NCBI GenBank assembly: GCA_964019425.1
Contig: OZ025781.1
Coordinates: forward strand, 936,501 to 1,000,500
Length of the DNA: 64,000 nt
Reading direction: 5' to 3'
Source: Flectonema sp. DT1601
Taxonomy: Eukaryota; Euglenozoa; Diplonemea; Diplonemida; Diplonemidae
The translations under genes and the position numbers were made by a program. Numbering within the stretch: the first letter of the stretch is position 1; each line of letters begins with the position of its first letter. Positions 18,912-30,107 of this stretch are shown in pieces. The notes beneath the pieces are model-generated. The model saw nothing but the letters and a program-made list of their open reading frames with translations, ran no database searches and was not told the origin of the DNA.

Positions 18912-20107
18912 CCTTCTCTCTCCCTCCCCTCCGAGAAAATAGTTAAGAAAGCAGAAGAGAGTAAAAAAAAACGATGTGACATTTCACTAACTATTTCAAA
19001 GACGTAGTAAATTATCGCTACGGTTTAAATCAATCACATTTATTTTTCTAATTACTTACTTTTTACACTAGTAGTTCAGTAGGTGTACTCCTTCTCGCTG
19101 CCTTCTTCTTCTTCTTTTCTCTCAGGGTTTTCTTTTTTACTTATTTTCGACGTGGTCACTTTGTTCTTCGCACACGATAAAAAGAAAAAAAAAAAGAATA
19201 AAAATAAAAAAAGTAGAAAAATCGCGTTCACCAAAAAAAAAATCAAAGAGCGGCTAAAGAAAAATAAAAATAAACGGGAGGCAATGCTTTAAAAAAAAAA
19301 AAAAAAAAGGAAAAAAATCTAAAATATGTTGCTGAACGACATTTGTGCATTTTTAGAAAAAGGCACGAATTCATTGAAAGGTAATAGAGTCTAGTCGGAA
19401 AAAGGTTGGATTTAATTTTTTTCTCATTCTTTCTAGGCTAAGAAGCCAAGTTTTCGGTACCAACCTACAACACAAATCCATTTCCTTATTAAATGTAAGG
19501 CTGAAAACAGCCAAATTGGCTAAGAAGCCAGGTAGCAGTAGGTTTCTTTTTTTTAATTTGGGTTCTACTCTTGTATGATTACAAGCAAACACTAAAATAA
19601 AAATAATTTACGTTTTTGAATACAACACGAGAACAGAAAGAAACAATTAATCGGCTTCAAAAATTAAAACTCGTGGCCAATTATCTTTTTTTTTCTCCCC
19701 TTCTCCTCATCAATACTCGATTGTCGCAAAAAATAAATTTTAAAAAAAAAAAAAAAAAAAACGGGAGCCCTGGCACCCGCTTATATGTTTCATGTAAGCA
19801 AAAGCTTTTTATTTTATTTTATCACTGTAAAAGTTTTTTTTTTTTTTTTTTCTTTTCTCTTTTGATCTAAGGGGAGGTAGGTCTTCTGTCGTTTACTCTA
19901 TTTCCTATTTTTGAAGTTTTTTTTTTTTTTTGTTTTTTTTTTCCGTAAAAAGTCCCCTCGTCTTTTTTTTTTTTTTTTTGTTCTTATTTAATCATTCTAA
20001 CTTGCAGGAAGCTGAAAATATCACACCTGTTGTTGGCGTGTTGTCTCTTGTGAGATTCGGATGTATAATTAATAAACTTATGTATGTGAAGATGTCAAAA
20101 CTTAAAT
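18689..20107. other. Intergenic region rich in homopolymers
   Basis: About 1.4 kb upstream of the EF-hand gene and downstream of ribonucleotide reductase. It carries a T run of about 30 near 18882-18911, A runs near 19290 and 19743, and further T runs at 19830-19990. No gene is seen. Confidence 0.6.
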
Positions 20108-22560
20108 TTAACTTCCGCAGTTGAGGCACTCTTCAGGTTCTTTGCTGGTGTCGTTTTCGGAAGCAGCTTCAGCAGCCTTTAATTGGTCCTGATCAACAGT
20201 GAATTTGATAGCGTCAACTGCTGGACGAGTTCTCAAGTAGTATTGACCAGTCTTAAGTCCCTTGTTCCAGGCGTGGAAGTGCATCGAAGTCAGTTGTCCT
20301 CTTGTCGGACTCGCTAAAAACAAGTTCAACGACTGACTCTGATCGATGTAAATAGATCTGGCAGCCGCCATGTTAATTAAATCTTTTTGTTTAATTTCCC
20401 AAACAGTCTTGTAGAGTTCCTTAATCTTTGATGGAATGCTGGAGATGTCTTGAATCGATCCGTTGTAGGCGATGATCTGGTTTCTGATGCTCTCATTCCA
20501 TAAGTTAGCCTTTATCAAATCCTTTACAAGGAACTTGTTAACAATTGGGAACTCACCAGAGAGTACTCTGCGAAGATAAATGTTTGATGTGAATGGTTCA
20601 AAGCACTCGTTGTTTCCAAGAATCTGACTCGTTGACGCAGTTGGCATCGGTGCGACTAACAGAGAGTTGCGCATTCCAGTTTTGACAATCTTCTTTCTGA
20701 GATCATCCCAATCGTATCTTCCGGACTTTGGAGTTGCTTTCCAAAGATCGAATTGAAATTTCCCCTTCGACATTGGAGATCCTTCCCAAGTAGCATATGG
20801 ACCTTCAATTAATGCTGCCTCATATGATGCCTGTTGTTGGTGTTGTTGTTGTCTTTTGAAACATAAGAAAAGTAAAGAAACAGTTAAACACAAAAAGGAG
20901 AACAGCATACCTCACAAGCGGAGAAGTAAATAGTTTCGAAGATATCCTCATTGAGAGACTGTGCCTCTGGTGATGCGAATGGGAGTTCTAACTTGAGGAA
21001 GGTATCAGCAAGTCCTTGAATACCAATTCCAATTGGTCTGTGTCTCATGTTTGACTTCTTAGCTTCAGGAACTGGGTAGTAGTTGAGATCAATTACACTG
21101 TTCAGGTTTCTGGTTACGATCTTTGTAATATCACGAAGCTTGGAGTGGTCGAAGAACGCTCCCTTGTCACCCTGAGCGACAAACTTTGGAAGTGCGATGG
21201 AGGCCAAGTTACAAACAGCTACTTCATCAGGAGCAGTGTACTCAACAATTTCTGTACACAAGTTACTGCATTTAATAGTACCCAAATGCTGTTGGTTAGA
21301 CTTTGAGTTGCAAGCATCTTTGTACAGAAGGTACGGAGTTCCAGTTTCCTGCTGCGATTCGATGATGGCAATCCAAAGTTTTGGGGCGTCAACCTGCTCA
21401 ACGTAAAGTCCTTCCCTCTCGTACTTGCAGTACAGATCCTCAAATTCCTGACCCCAGCAGTCAGCCAATCCCTTTGCGGAGTTTGGGTCAAAGAGCGACC
21501 ACTTGCCGTTTGTGTGTACTCTCTTCATGAACAAGTCAGGAACCCAAAGTGCGTAGAACAAATCTCTGGCACGGTTTTCCTCCTTACCAGTGTTCTTACG
21601 GAGGTTCAAGAACTCAAAAACGTCTGCGTGCCATGGCTCGAGGTAGATAGCGAAGGAACCCTTTCTCTTACCACCTCCCTGGTCAACGTAACGAGCAGTG
21701 TCGTTAAAGACACGAAGCATAGGAACTAAACCGTTAGACTGTCCATTGGTACCTCTGATGTACGATCCGTTTGCTCGGACGTTGTGGACGTGAATACCAA
21801 TTCCACCAGCGGTTTTGGAGATCATGGCGCATGTTTTCAGGGACTCGAAGATGCCTTCAATAGAGTCGTCCTTCATGGCAACCAAGAAACAGGAAGACAT
21901 TTGAGGGTTTGGAGTTGCTGCATTAAACAGAGTTGGTGTCGCGTGAGTGAACCATCCCTCACTGAGCATGTTGTAGGTTTCAATAACTCGGTCAATGTTT
22001 TCGTACCAAATTCCAACAGAAACTCTCATCAACATGTGCTGTGGACGTTCAGCAACGTAACGCTCTCCCTTACTATTGGCGAGCTTCAACAGGTATGATC
22101 TCTCAAGAGTTTTGTAACCAAAGAATTCATAATTCAAGTCTCTCTTGTAGTTAACAGCGTCATTTAAACGATCAGCGTTGGCTATGACTACTTCATATGC
22201 GCGGTCACAGATAAGTGGAGCCTTTTCTCCGTTACGTGGATTGACAAACTCATACAAGTCAGTGATAACTTGTGAGAAGCATGAATTTGTAGTTTTGTGC
22301 AATGTTGACACAGCAAGTCTACCAGCCAATAAAGCGTAATCAGGATGTTTCATTGCCAAGTAAGCAGCAGATTGCGCTACCAACTCATCAATCTTAACTG
22401 AAGGCATATTAGTTTGACATCCTTTATAAACAGTGTCGACAAGGACTTGTGCTGATACTCTCATGGTGTCTAGACCGAAGGTAAAATGTTCGATTCTCTT
22501 TCGCAGCTTTTCTCCGGAGAATGCCTCCCGTCTTCCATCACGCTTAATCACCGTCGACAT
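20108..22560 (-). CDS. RRM1: Ribonucleoside-diphosphate reductase large subunit (class I)
   Basis: Two exons, 22560-20911 and 20830-20108, are joined by an 80-base intron (GTATGC...AACAACAG) in phase 0. Together they give 790 residues, close to the 792 of human RRM1. The enzyme reduces ribonucleoside diphosphates to deoxyribonucleotides. The N-terminal ATP cone starts [19 protein letters not shown]. Family hallmarks follow: [34 protein letters not shown] with flanking [19 protein letters not shown], and [18 protein letters not shown]. The catalytic block [19 protein letters not shown] carries the active-site Cys-x-Glu and the redox Cys. Exon 2 starts [12 protein letters not shown] and contains [19 protein letters not shown]. 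The C-terminal shuttle cysteines are CLNCGS. The acceptor-like TTACAG lies 25 bases before the start. All expected residues are present. Confidence 0.97.
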
Positions 22561-22778
22561 CTTATAGGTGTAGTGCTAAGGATCACTGTAATTAAAATAA
22601 ATATAACTATGGCTGCCTAAGTAATGTTGGTAGTACTTCCTTGTTGACGTTGAGAATGAAAACTACTCACTCTTGTACTAAAAAAGAAAAGAACGATGAT
22701 GATGATAAATCTAAAGTAATAAAAAAAAAAAAACTATTTAATTAAAAGAACATAAACCATCCTATAGCAGTAAGCAGA

Positions 22779-23510
22779 CTACAAACACTCAAGGAACTGA
22801 ATGATTTCGTGATGATCTTCTTCTTTTGCGTAGTCTAAAGCAGTACACCCCTCGTGGTCTTTAGTTTTGTGGTCGGTGTGTAGACTAAGAAATCTGACAA
22901 CATTAAGATGACCATTTGAAGCCGCCCACATGAGTGGAGTGTCGCCGTCTTCATTTGGAACAGAGACATCAGCTGAACAGTTAAATAAAGCTTCGAGACA
23001 TTCTAAACTGCCAGCAGAGGCTGCCCACATCGAGGGAGTTTCATTGAGGAAACCACGAAAACAGATATCAGCACCAGAATTAATTAAAAGTCTCAAACAG
23101 TTTATGGAATTGGCTGACGCTGCGTGCATAAGCACCGAACTCCCACCAGCATCACATGCATTCGGATTAGCACCGCACTTCAATAACATTCGAACGGCTT
23201 CATCATTGTTATCCCTTACTAGAGTTACGTACTCAGTAGTATCTTGATGGCTACCTTCTAATCCATAGTAGCCGTCAATGTTTGTTTCTACCAGTAGTCT
23301 ATCTCCAGTCACAACTCCCATTTCAACTAAAATCATGTCATCTAACACTAATTGTGATTCAAATCTAATTTCTAAGCTGTCTGCTGGAGCTCCAGTCATT
23401 TCTTCAAGAGCTTCCTTCAACTGTCTAACTGTTGACTCTTGGCAAATGTTAAAGGTTAGCGCGCTGGTATCCTTCAGCTTGCAGTGGAGAGTTATGTCAC
23501 GTTTTACCAT
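22779..23510 (-). CDS. Ubiquitin-like plus ankyrin-repeat protein
   Basis: The protein is 243 residues from ATG 23510 (MVKRDITLHCKL), 16 bases after TTCGCAG. Residues 4-76 form a ubiquitin-like fold: ITLHCKLKDTSALTFNI, STVRQLKEALEEMTG, IRFESQLVLDDMILVEMGV and GDRLLVE. It does not end in Gly-Gly, so it is an integral domain rather than a conjugated modifier. From about residue 95 there are four to five ankyrin repeats, for example DAGGSSVLMHAASANSINCL, NETPSMWAASAGSLECLEAL, DGDTPLMWAASNGHLNVVRF and EGCTALDYAKEEDHHEII. Ubl-ankyrin proteins usually act as proteasome or ubiquitin-pathway adaptors, but the partner is unknown. The domains are clear and the function is not. Confidence 0.85.
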   Translation of the reverse strand: MVKRDITLHCKLKDTSALTFNICQESTVRQLKEALEEMTGAPADSLEIRFESQLVLDDMILVEMGVVTGDRLLVETNIDGYYGLEGSHQDTTEYVTLVRDNNDEAVRMLLKCGANPNACDAGGSSVLMHAASANSINCLRLLINSGADICFRGFLNETPSMWAASAGSLECLEALFNCSADVSVPNEDGDTPLMWAASNGHLNVVRFLSLHTDHKTKDHEGCTALDYAKEEDHHEIIQFLECL

Positions 23511-23809
23511 TTTGAAAATTAAAGATCTGCGAATAATAATAATAATATTGTTAATAATAAATCTTCAGAAAGAACCATCTGCATTCACTTTAGATCCATT
23601 TAATTTGTGAACTGAACAAAATATCTCTTTTGATTCACTCTCGGGGGTAAACAAATCACACAAAAGAAAGTAAATCAGCGAAAAAATAAGCGACGACACC
23701 TCAAGGATGAGCTAAAGTGCGAAAAGTAAACTGAGCTGCCAATCCTCAGTGAAGGTGATTGAGGCTTTTTGGGATTAGCGATCGTAAAGAGCGAGACAGA
23801 GACGGATGA

Positions 23810-26356
23810 TTAATCGGAATTACCAACAACAGAATATTTGTAATTATCATCATAACAATGTTCAACCGTCGCATAGTCGTAAGTTAGCGGAAGTGATCTA
23901 TCAGAAGGAGAACTTGGTAATGGCGGCACTTCAGGAAGTGGTCTCTCAGATTGTATTTCAGACTCCGAGTTACAAGACCAGAATACAATTAGACCATCAG
24001 AACTACACGTTGCAAGCTCTCCACTGATTCGATCAACAGCTAGTTTCGTAATGTTATCCTCATGAAGGATGGTAAAGTTATTTAACTTGCTTTGTGTTTC
24101 TACAGACCAAGCAGTGATTCTGTCAGTTGCAGTAAACAATACTTTCCCATCTGTTGACCATACTAATGAAGACACCGCAGCTCTGCTATCATTTCTTTTA
24201 AATGAATGCGTACGAACACCTCCTCCATTCCAAATATGAATCACACCATCACTTCCACAGGTTGCAATTTGAAGATAATCTTTGAGAGGTGATAATTGAA
24301 CATCAGTCATTTCGTATCGATGAGGTTTCTTAATTACGACTGGAGGTCCAAATGATTTCTTTTTATCTGCAAAGTCTTTAATAACGATTCCCTCATCAGA
24401 GTTAGTTGGTAGATAATTAACTGTCAGTTTCTTAGTAGTTCCCCAAACAAGTAGTTCTGATGAGTCCTCAGACTCCGGAGTATAAATTTTTACAAATCGA
24501 GGAACACATTTCCGAGTAAGACAAGGAACAGTCATCGATATGATTGCTGACTTAAAAGCAACATTATAAATAGTGTAAGCATTACCCGATGTAAACACTG
24601 TTAGAAAGTTTTCAATTCGTGGATGAAAACAGTGATTCACATAAGCAGTATTCGACTCTATGATATACGGTGTTTTACTTCCATATGATGGTTCCCAAAT
24701 GAGAACTCTACTAAATGATATGTCATGTCGTTCACCAGCACATGACGCTGCGAGTCTATTACCAGCGCAGTCCCATGAAGCAGATCTGACAAAGGGACAA
24801 GCCTTTAGAGTTAATGATGTTGATTCTGATATTGTATTTGTGTTCCAAAGTTGTAATGTATCACTTGCTGCTTCCCAAGTCACAAGTCTGTTACCACAAG
24901 CCTCATCAAAACACATTGATGTGACAGCCTTCTTCAAGTTTACTACTTTTTTTGATCTTCCAAAGTCCGATACCGAGACTCTGTACTTCACTGCACATGC
25001 CTGACTACTCCTCAGGTATGTCATTCCAACAGGTGTTATGTTGTTGTTATTTCTCAAATCTATTGAAATCAATTTGTGTGAAGAAACTGCTTCAGCAATT
25101 GCTTGACAACCCTCGTCATCGATATTGTTATTTGATAAGTCAATTGAAGTATGATGAATGTGTAACAATGACGTCACCACTCTTCTAATCTCCTTGTTTA
25201 ATGAAAGTCCTGAGAAATCTAAGTTGGGAGTAGCTGATAATAATCGACAATGAAATGCTTCATTAGCTGTCGACATTGTCATCAGTCCAGTATGATCAAC
25301 GTAGTCATCTGGAAGTGGAATTAGTGACTTTGATATGAATTGGTCTCCAGAAAGTCTTCGTATTTTTGATAAGATCGCTTGCATTGTTGGTCTTTTCACT
25401 TCATCAATCTCTAAACAAGCTCTTATCAAACAATCGTATACTTCGTCTGGACATCCTCTTGGTTGACGTAGTCTTGCAACACCATTCCTGATTGCTAACA
25501 CGAGAGTTTCAAAATCAGAAGTTCCCTCATCATAATCAGTAAATGGATTAGAGAAACAATATGAGAACAATTCCCACAACAAGATCCCATACATCCAAAT
25601 GTCTGAGTTAACAGATGCTTTCTTTTGTGTAATAGTTTCAGGAGACGTCCACAAGATTGGATATATTGATATGGGTGCTTTACCATTTATCATTTTCTGA
25701 GCTATTCCGAGATCCGCTACTTTACAAACATCCTTTCCCCTAAGCATATTCCTACAGGCAATATCACAGTGTACATAACCTGAGCAATGCATGACATTTA
25801 ATCCAACAGCCACATCTTCTGCTATTCGTAGTGCTTCATGAAGAGTGAGACGATGTCCGCTGGCACGTTGTTGTTGAAGCCAACCTGATAACGATCCTCC
25901 GTCTACGTATTCAGTTAATAAAAACATTGAATCGCCTCTAATAACACAACCGTAGTACTGAACGATGTTAGCGTGTCGCATTGACTGTAGTTGGATGATT
26001 TCCTTTGAAAAGATGTCTCGTTGTTTGCTAATGCGAGCAGCAGATGCGTTGTGAGGGTTCTCAGGAGGGAGTAGTTCTTTAATTGCACAATCACCTCCAC
26101 GCCATCTTCCTTTCCAGACTCTACCAAACTCACCCTGTCCAATAACTTCTCCTTTATGAAAGTCGTCATCAGCTGTGAGTGAATTACTCTTACTCATAAC
26201 TTCCATTACTATTTGTGTCGCATCGTTCTCTGTTTTAGGATTCGACTTTAGCAGTTCTTTCGCAAACTTATCCAGCAGCTGTAGACTTGCATTGCTTTCC
26301 TCTCCTTTTTCAAAGATTTCTTTTAAATATTTAAACTCCGTGCCCTCTTGGCACAT
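23810..26356 (-). CDS. Tyrosine-kinase-like protein with LRR and WD40 domains
   Basis: The protein is 848 residues, single exon, from ATG 26356; TTAACAG lies 35 bases upstream. Kinase domain at about 65-345: glycine loop GQGEFGRVWKG, Lys93 (CAIKEL), helix-C Glu119, catalytic loop YVHCDIACRN (HCD in place of HRD, with Asp198 and Asn203 kept), VADLG in place of DFG, and YPILWTSPE followed by SVNSDIWMYGILLWELFS. The xxHxDIAxRN loop and P-x-x-W-x-x-PE are tyrosine-kinase-group features, close also to TKL. Residues 395-440 hold two leucine-rich repeats (SIDLSNNNIDDEGCQAIAEA). Residues 470-805 are WD40-like (LVTWEAASDTLQLWN and LATCSSDGLIVFW). The tail has a class I SH3 ligand RPLPEVP (805-811) and YATV and YSVV. 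No signal peptide or membrane segment is seen. Active status is likely but unproven. Confidence 0.85.
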   Translation of the reverse strand: MCQEGTEFKYLKEIFEKGEESNASLQLLDKFAKELLKSNPKTENDATQIVMEVMSKSNSLTADDDFHKGEVIGQGEFGRVWKGRWRGGDCAIKELLPPENPHNASAARISKQRDIFSKEIIQLQSMRHANIVQYYGCVIRGDSMFLLTEYVDGGSLSGWLQQQRASGHRLTLHEALRIAEDVAVGLNVMHCSGYVHCDIACRNMLRGKDVCKVADLGIAQKMINGKAPISIYPILWTSPETITQKKASVNSDIWMYGILLWELFSYCFSNPFTDYDEGTSDFETLVLAIRNGVARLRQPRGCPDEVYDCLIRACLEIDEVKRPTMQAILSKIRRLSGDQFISKSLIPLPDDYVDHTGLMTMSTANEAFHCRLLSATPNLDFSGLSLNKEIRRVVTSLLHIHHTSIDLSNNNIDDEGCQAIAEAVSSHKLISIDLRNNNNITPVGMTYLRSSQACAVKYRVSVSDFGRSKKVVNLKKAVTSMCFDEACGNRLVTWEAASDTLQLWNTNTISESTSLTLKACPFVRSASWDCAGNRLAASCAGERHDISFSRVLIWEPSYGSKTPYIIESNTAYVNHCFHPRIENFLTVFTSGNAYTIYNVAFKSAIISMTVPCLTRKCVPRFVKIYTPESEDSSELLVWGTTKKLTVNYLPTNSDEGIVIKDFADKKKSFGPPVVIKKPHRYEMTDVQLSPLKDYLQIATCGSDGVIHIWNGGGVRTHSFKRNDSRAAVSSLVWSTDGKVLFTATDRITAWSVETQSKLNNFTILHEDNITKLAVDRISGELATCSSDGLIVFWSCNSESEIQSERPLPEVPPLPSSPSDRSLPLTYDYATVEHCYDDNYKYSVVGNSD

Positions 26357-27048
26357 ATTTAAAGAAATCCTTTACAAGATACCACTCGTGTCTGTTAAGA
26401 AGGAATATCAGCTGTGGGAATCAACAAAATGTTTTCTGAATTGACATTAAAAAAAAAAAAAAAAAGACTTCCCTCGCCATTTCTATTTTGCTGTAAATAA
26501 AATGCTTTTCAATAACCTCCCTTGAGCTCAAATCGATTACTTGCAGTCAGAACTATAAATTTCTACGGGTAAAATAAAAAGGGGGGGGACGCTTCGATTC
26601 TTATCCTTTCTATGTCAAAGACACGGGAAGGCAATCCATAATAATCTTTGAGGGTAACTTATACGAGGAAGAACGCTCCCACTGTTGAAGCAATTTTATT
26701 TCAAAAACTTCTTAACTACAAAAGACTCACAAGAAGAAGAAGAAGAATGAAAATAAAACGGCAGACATCAAGCACACAGAATTTATTATTTTATATCAGT
26801 AGCGCAATAAGGTGTCAATTTGTTTCCGTCAACAGGGTTGGATAACGCAGTCTGTCTTGACAGCAAGAAACACAGCGGTTACTCTGAGAATACACCTTAA
26901 CTGATATCACAAATTAAATAAATGGGAATTGAGAACAACACAATATCGAAGTATTCTTTCTGATCTAATAATTCTAATCTATAATTGAAGGGAGGCATTG
27001 CGGGATAGATTTCATTGTATGCTTCCCTTCCTTTGCAAAGAACGTTAA
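26357..27048. other. Intergenic region, no gene seen
   Basis: About 690 bases with an A run at 26449-26465 and a G run at 26581-26589. A short plus-strand ORF here has no recognisable content. Confidence 0.5.
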
Positions 27049-28446
27049 TTACATTCCATTACGAAGATACGTGAAGTCATCATTATGAGTAGCAGATCTC
27101 ATACGGGAAGGAATGTCGCGATCTGACGATGGTTTTGCAGTTCTGGTCCTCACTGATGACGTTGCCCGGGGTAGAGCTCCCCGAGATGGATTTCTCTGAG
27201 GAGGTCCTCTTGCTGGTTGAGCTCTTCTTGCTTTTTCTCCACAAGATGGAATGTGTGTCTCTGCAGTCGTAGAAGCAAATCTTCTGTTGCAGTGCGGACA
27301 AGGAACTCTTGTGTCCTCAGACTCAACAGAGGTTCCATTCAGTCCAGCTTTTAGTGCTTCACTTCGTTGACGCCATGATGATCTCTTTACACCAGTATCG
27401 GAAGATTTCACAGCCATTGGGTCTGCTTCTAAATCAGCAGTTCTGTGAACTTTACTATCGAATACCTGCCGCTTTTTAGACTCAGACTTCGCACAGACAT
27501 CTTCGTGTCTGGCAAGCCTTTCCTCGTTGAACTTTCTCTTACAAATTGAACAGCTGGCTAAAACTACTTGTTCTGGTGGTTGCTCTTCACCAGCAACAGG
27601 GTTTCGATAACCTGGCTGATGATTTAAAAGAACAAGTCGACCGTCTTGAGTCTGAACTGGAAGTACATTCTCAAGGTTTGCTGTAGCTGAAGGCGATGCA
27701 GACATGGCAGGGGATGAGCTTGGAACTGACGGTGGAGGTGACGGCTGGTAGTGCTGTGGTTGACTGCTGTACTGCTGTCTCTGCTGAGCTGCAATTATTT
27801 GCTGCTGGAGGTGCTGTTGCTGTTGTTGGAGTTGCTGCTGTTGTTGTTGGTGAAGCTGCTGCTGCTGATGCTGCTGCTGCAAGTGTTGATGTTGCTGAGG
27901 AAGAATATGACCATTATTATTATTATTATTATCACTACCATGTCGGATAAACTGTTGGGCTGGTGTTAGAGTTGGAGAAACCGACGGCGAAATCGAAGGT
28001 GAAATAGAAGCAGGTCCCCTCAGTCTCATAATCTCTGATAGCAGAACTCGTCTGGCTACTGAAGGCATGCCAGAAGGTAAATCAGATTCTGATGTTACAT
28101 TTTGTAAAGCGAATAATGTTGCGATACCAGCTGCTTCCATGTGTGGTGCCCATTGACTTAATTTATGAAGTTGTAATAACTCCAATAGATCTCTACTAAC
28201 ATGTGATGTTGGTGGTTGTGGAGGTGCTGGTTTTATCATCTGACCACCTCCAGCACTTACAGGATAATTACCAGAAATACTTTCCATCTTCTTTCTTTGA
28301 TGTGCCGCCAAAGCTCTTGCTTTCAAACCAAACCATCCTTCTCCTTTGTATCCTTTAGCAACCATTCCTGCAATCCATTTTCTCTGATTTTCTAACAGTG
28401 TTAATTGTCGCTGTTTTGATGCGCTGCTCGCTACTGAAGTCGGCAT
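27049..28446 (-). CDS. ZC2HC1-type zinc protein with SAM-like domain and polyglutamine
   Basis: The protein is 465 residues from ATG 28446, eight bases after TCAAACAG. Two C2HC zinc units mark the ZC2HC1 (FAM164) family: CSICKRKFNEERLARHEDVC near 300 followed by KKRQVFDSKVHR, and CPHCNRRFASTTAETHIPSC near 395. A SAM-like helical domain lies at about 80-135 (RDLLELLQLHKLSQWAPHME, ATLFALQNVTSESDL). Between them is a long Gln/His-rich stretch near 180-235, encoded by CAG/CAA repeats. The N-terminal 60 residues are basic (RKWIAGMVAKGYKGEGWFGL). The C-terminus is Arg/Pro-rich. Members of the family are found mostly in flagellated eukaryotes, so a basal-body or ciliary role is plausible but not shown. 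Confidence 0.8.
   Translation of the reverse strand: MPTSVASSASKQRQLTLLENQRKWIAGMVAKGYKGEGWFGLKARALAAHQRKKMESISGNYPVSAGGGQMIKPAPPQPPTSHVSRDLLELLQLHKLSQWAPHMEAAGIATLFALQNVTSESDLPSGMPSVARRVLLSEIMRLRGPASISPSISPSVSPTLTPAQQFIRHGSDNNNNNNGHILPQQHQHLQQQHQQQQLHQQQQQQLQQQQQHLQQQIIAAQQRQQYSSQPQHYQPSPPPSVPSSSPAMSASPSATANLENVLPVQTQDGRLVLLNHQPGYRNPVAGEEQPPEQVVLASCSICKRKFNEERLARHEDVCAKSESKKRQVFDSKVHRTADLEADPMAVKSSDTGVKRSSWRQRSEALKAGLNGTSVESEDTRVPCPHCNRRFASTTAETHIPSCGEKARRAQPARGPPQRNPSRGALPRATSSVRTRTAKPSSDRDIPSRMRSATHNDDFTYLRNGM
27755..27895 (-). repeat. CAG/CAA-rich polyglutamine tract
   Basis: An imperfect trinucleotide tract inside the ZC2HC1-type gene, coding Gln with some His and Leu. Mixed CAG and CAA codons and interruptions suggest it is fairly stable. 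Confidence 0.75.
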
Positions 28447-29382
28447 CTTTATATCTGTTTGATGAGTTGGATTACATTAATAAACTGAAACTTTTCTTTC
28501 GACAAAAACAAACATGTCGAACAGAAACTGGAAACGTTTTTTTTTTTTTTTTGATTTACTTTTTGTTCCGCTACTCTGTGAGAGTTGTAATGGAATAAAA
28601 ACTATTTTATAAAAAAAAAAAAAAACAAAAAAAAAAAAAAAAAAAACTTTTTTTTTTTTTTTAACAAAATCTGTTATCACATTAGTGTGTCAACAAGATG
28701 AGCCCGATCACGGCGCACGAAAACAAAAAGTGATATTCCAGGAAATTGGATTTATTTTTTTGTATTATACCAAAAACTCTCTCAGAGTCCTAACACACCA
28801 AAGCAGTAAGTAACTTTTATACAAGGCAAGACTTGGGGATGGGACGGCTATCTATTTCAAATAGACAGCTGAGAGGATACACGAATAAACTAACTAGTCC
28901 CAATGTGTTTATGTTTTGGTAACACATCGCTGTCAACCCTCCTTGGTACTATTGTTTATTAAGAAAATGGTTCAATTAACTTTTAGTAAATTACCATCTT
29001 CTAAAAAAACATTGTGAGTTGTTCTTTTTGTTTTGGGTTTGTTGTTTTTTTTATTTTTTTTTATTTGTTGTGAAGATAGCAACTTCGACATCAGATTTGT
29101 CGCTGCGATCAATTGCTGGGGGGAGCGTAGAGAATAAAAAGAAAAAGATTGGGGGGAAAAAAACTTCAAAAAAAAAAAAAAGTGAAGAAATTACTAGTGT
29201 TTGCGCGCAAGTGCATCAGCATCGAGAACTTCTAACCAGCGCTGTCAATCTTCCAGTAGTGTACGGAACAGATTGTTCAGTATCAACTTAAAGGAAACGG
29301 AAAAAAAGTAGTCATCACATCAGTAGTACGGATCGCTGATGTAAGACTTAGTCATCTCACTGAGGATAACACATCGAACTGT
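28447..29382. other. Intergenic region with A/T homopolymers
   Basis: About 0.94 kb. A and T runs of 11-18 cluster at 28537-28662, with an A/T-rich block near 29000-29180. No gene is seen. Confidence 0.55.
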
Positions 29383-30107
29383 TTACTCTTCTTCAACTAA
29401 ATAGTTTCCACTGATTATCGCATCCACGTCATTCTCTTCATATGCAATCAGTTCTTTGATTGGAATGAACTTATCAGAGATCGATAGCTCTGAAGCAAAC
29501 GTCTTCGCAGCTAAGACAGCAGACCATGATAAGAAACCAATATGTGTTACGTCAGGACATCCAAGAATAGACATCACTACTACAACTGCTGAAACTGAAA
29601 TAGAAGCATGAATTGGTTTATCACAACAGACAGCCAGATTAATTAAAACCAACTTCCACAACACCGAAGGATGTCCAAAAGGCATCATCATCACAATCGC
29701 CAGCACTACTGCCGCAGTTGTGAAAGCAAACCTAGTTTGGTAGATCTTCCCTCTTTCACGTCTTAAATTATTTTCAAGGGCATCTTGTTTTATCCTGTCT
29801 TCTCTCCATTTCATGTACTCACTAGATTCCGTTAAGTTTCTTAATGCTTCTTTTGTAGTTTCAGTTCTCTCTTGGAATGTAGGCTTTCGGAAACCTCCAA
29901 CTATGTGACACTGTAGGTGGTAATTATTTATATGAAATTTGATTGCAACTTTTTCAATTAGCTTTCTTAAGTAATAAACGAAACACACACCTGGTCGGCC
30001 CTCAACTTTGGTACCTCAGTAGTGAGGTTACTCAAAAACCAAAAAACGATATTAACAAGCGCTACAGTAGCGCAGCATCCTCCCTCACAAAATAGACAGC
30101 AAAGCAT
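29383..30107 (-). CDS. Unknown multipass membrane protein
   Basis: Two exons, 30107-29991 and 29910-29383, are joined by an 80-base intron (GTGTGT...CTACAG) in phase 0, giving 214 residues. The 39-codon first exon starts MLCCLFCEGG and encodes a hydrophobic segment (TVALVNIVFWFLSNL). The second exon has a charged helical stretch (EYMKWREDRIKQDALENNLR), then two hydrophobic segments (FTTAAVVLAIVMMM and a longer one from VLWKLVLINLAVCC to AVVVVMSIL). The end is acidic (YEENDVDAIISGNYLVEEE). The joined frame is open throughout and adds a plausible membrane segment, which supports the model. I recognise no family. Confidence 0.65.
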
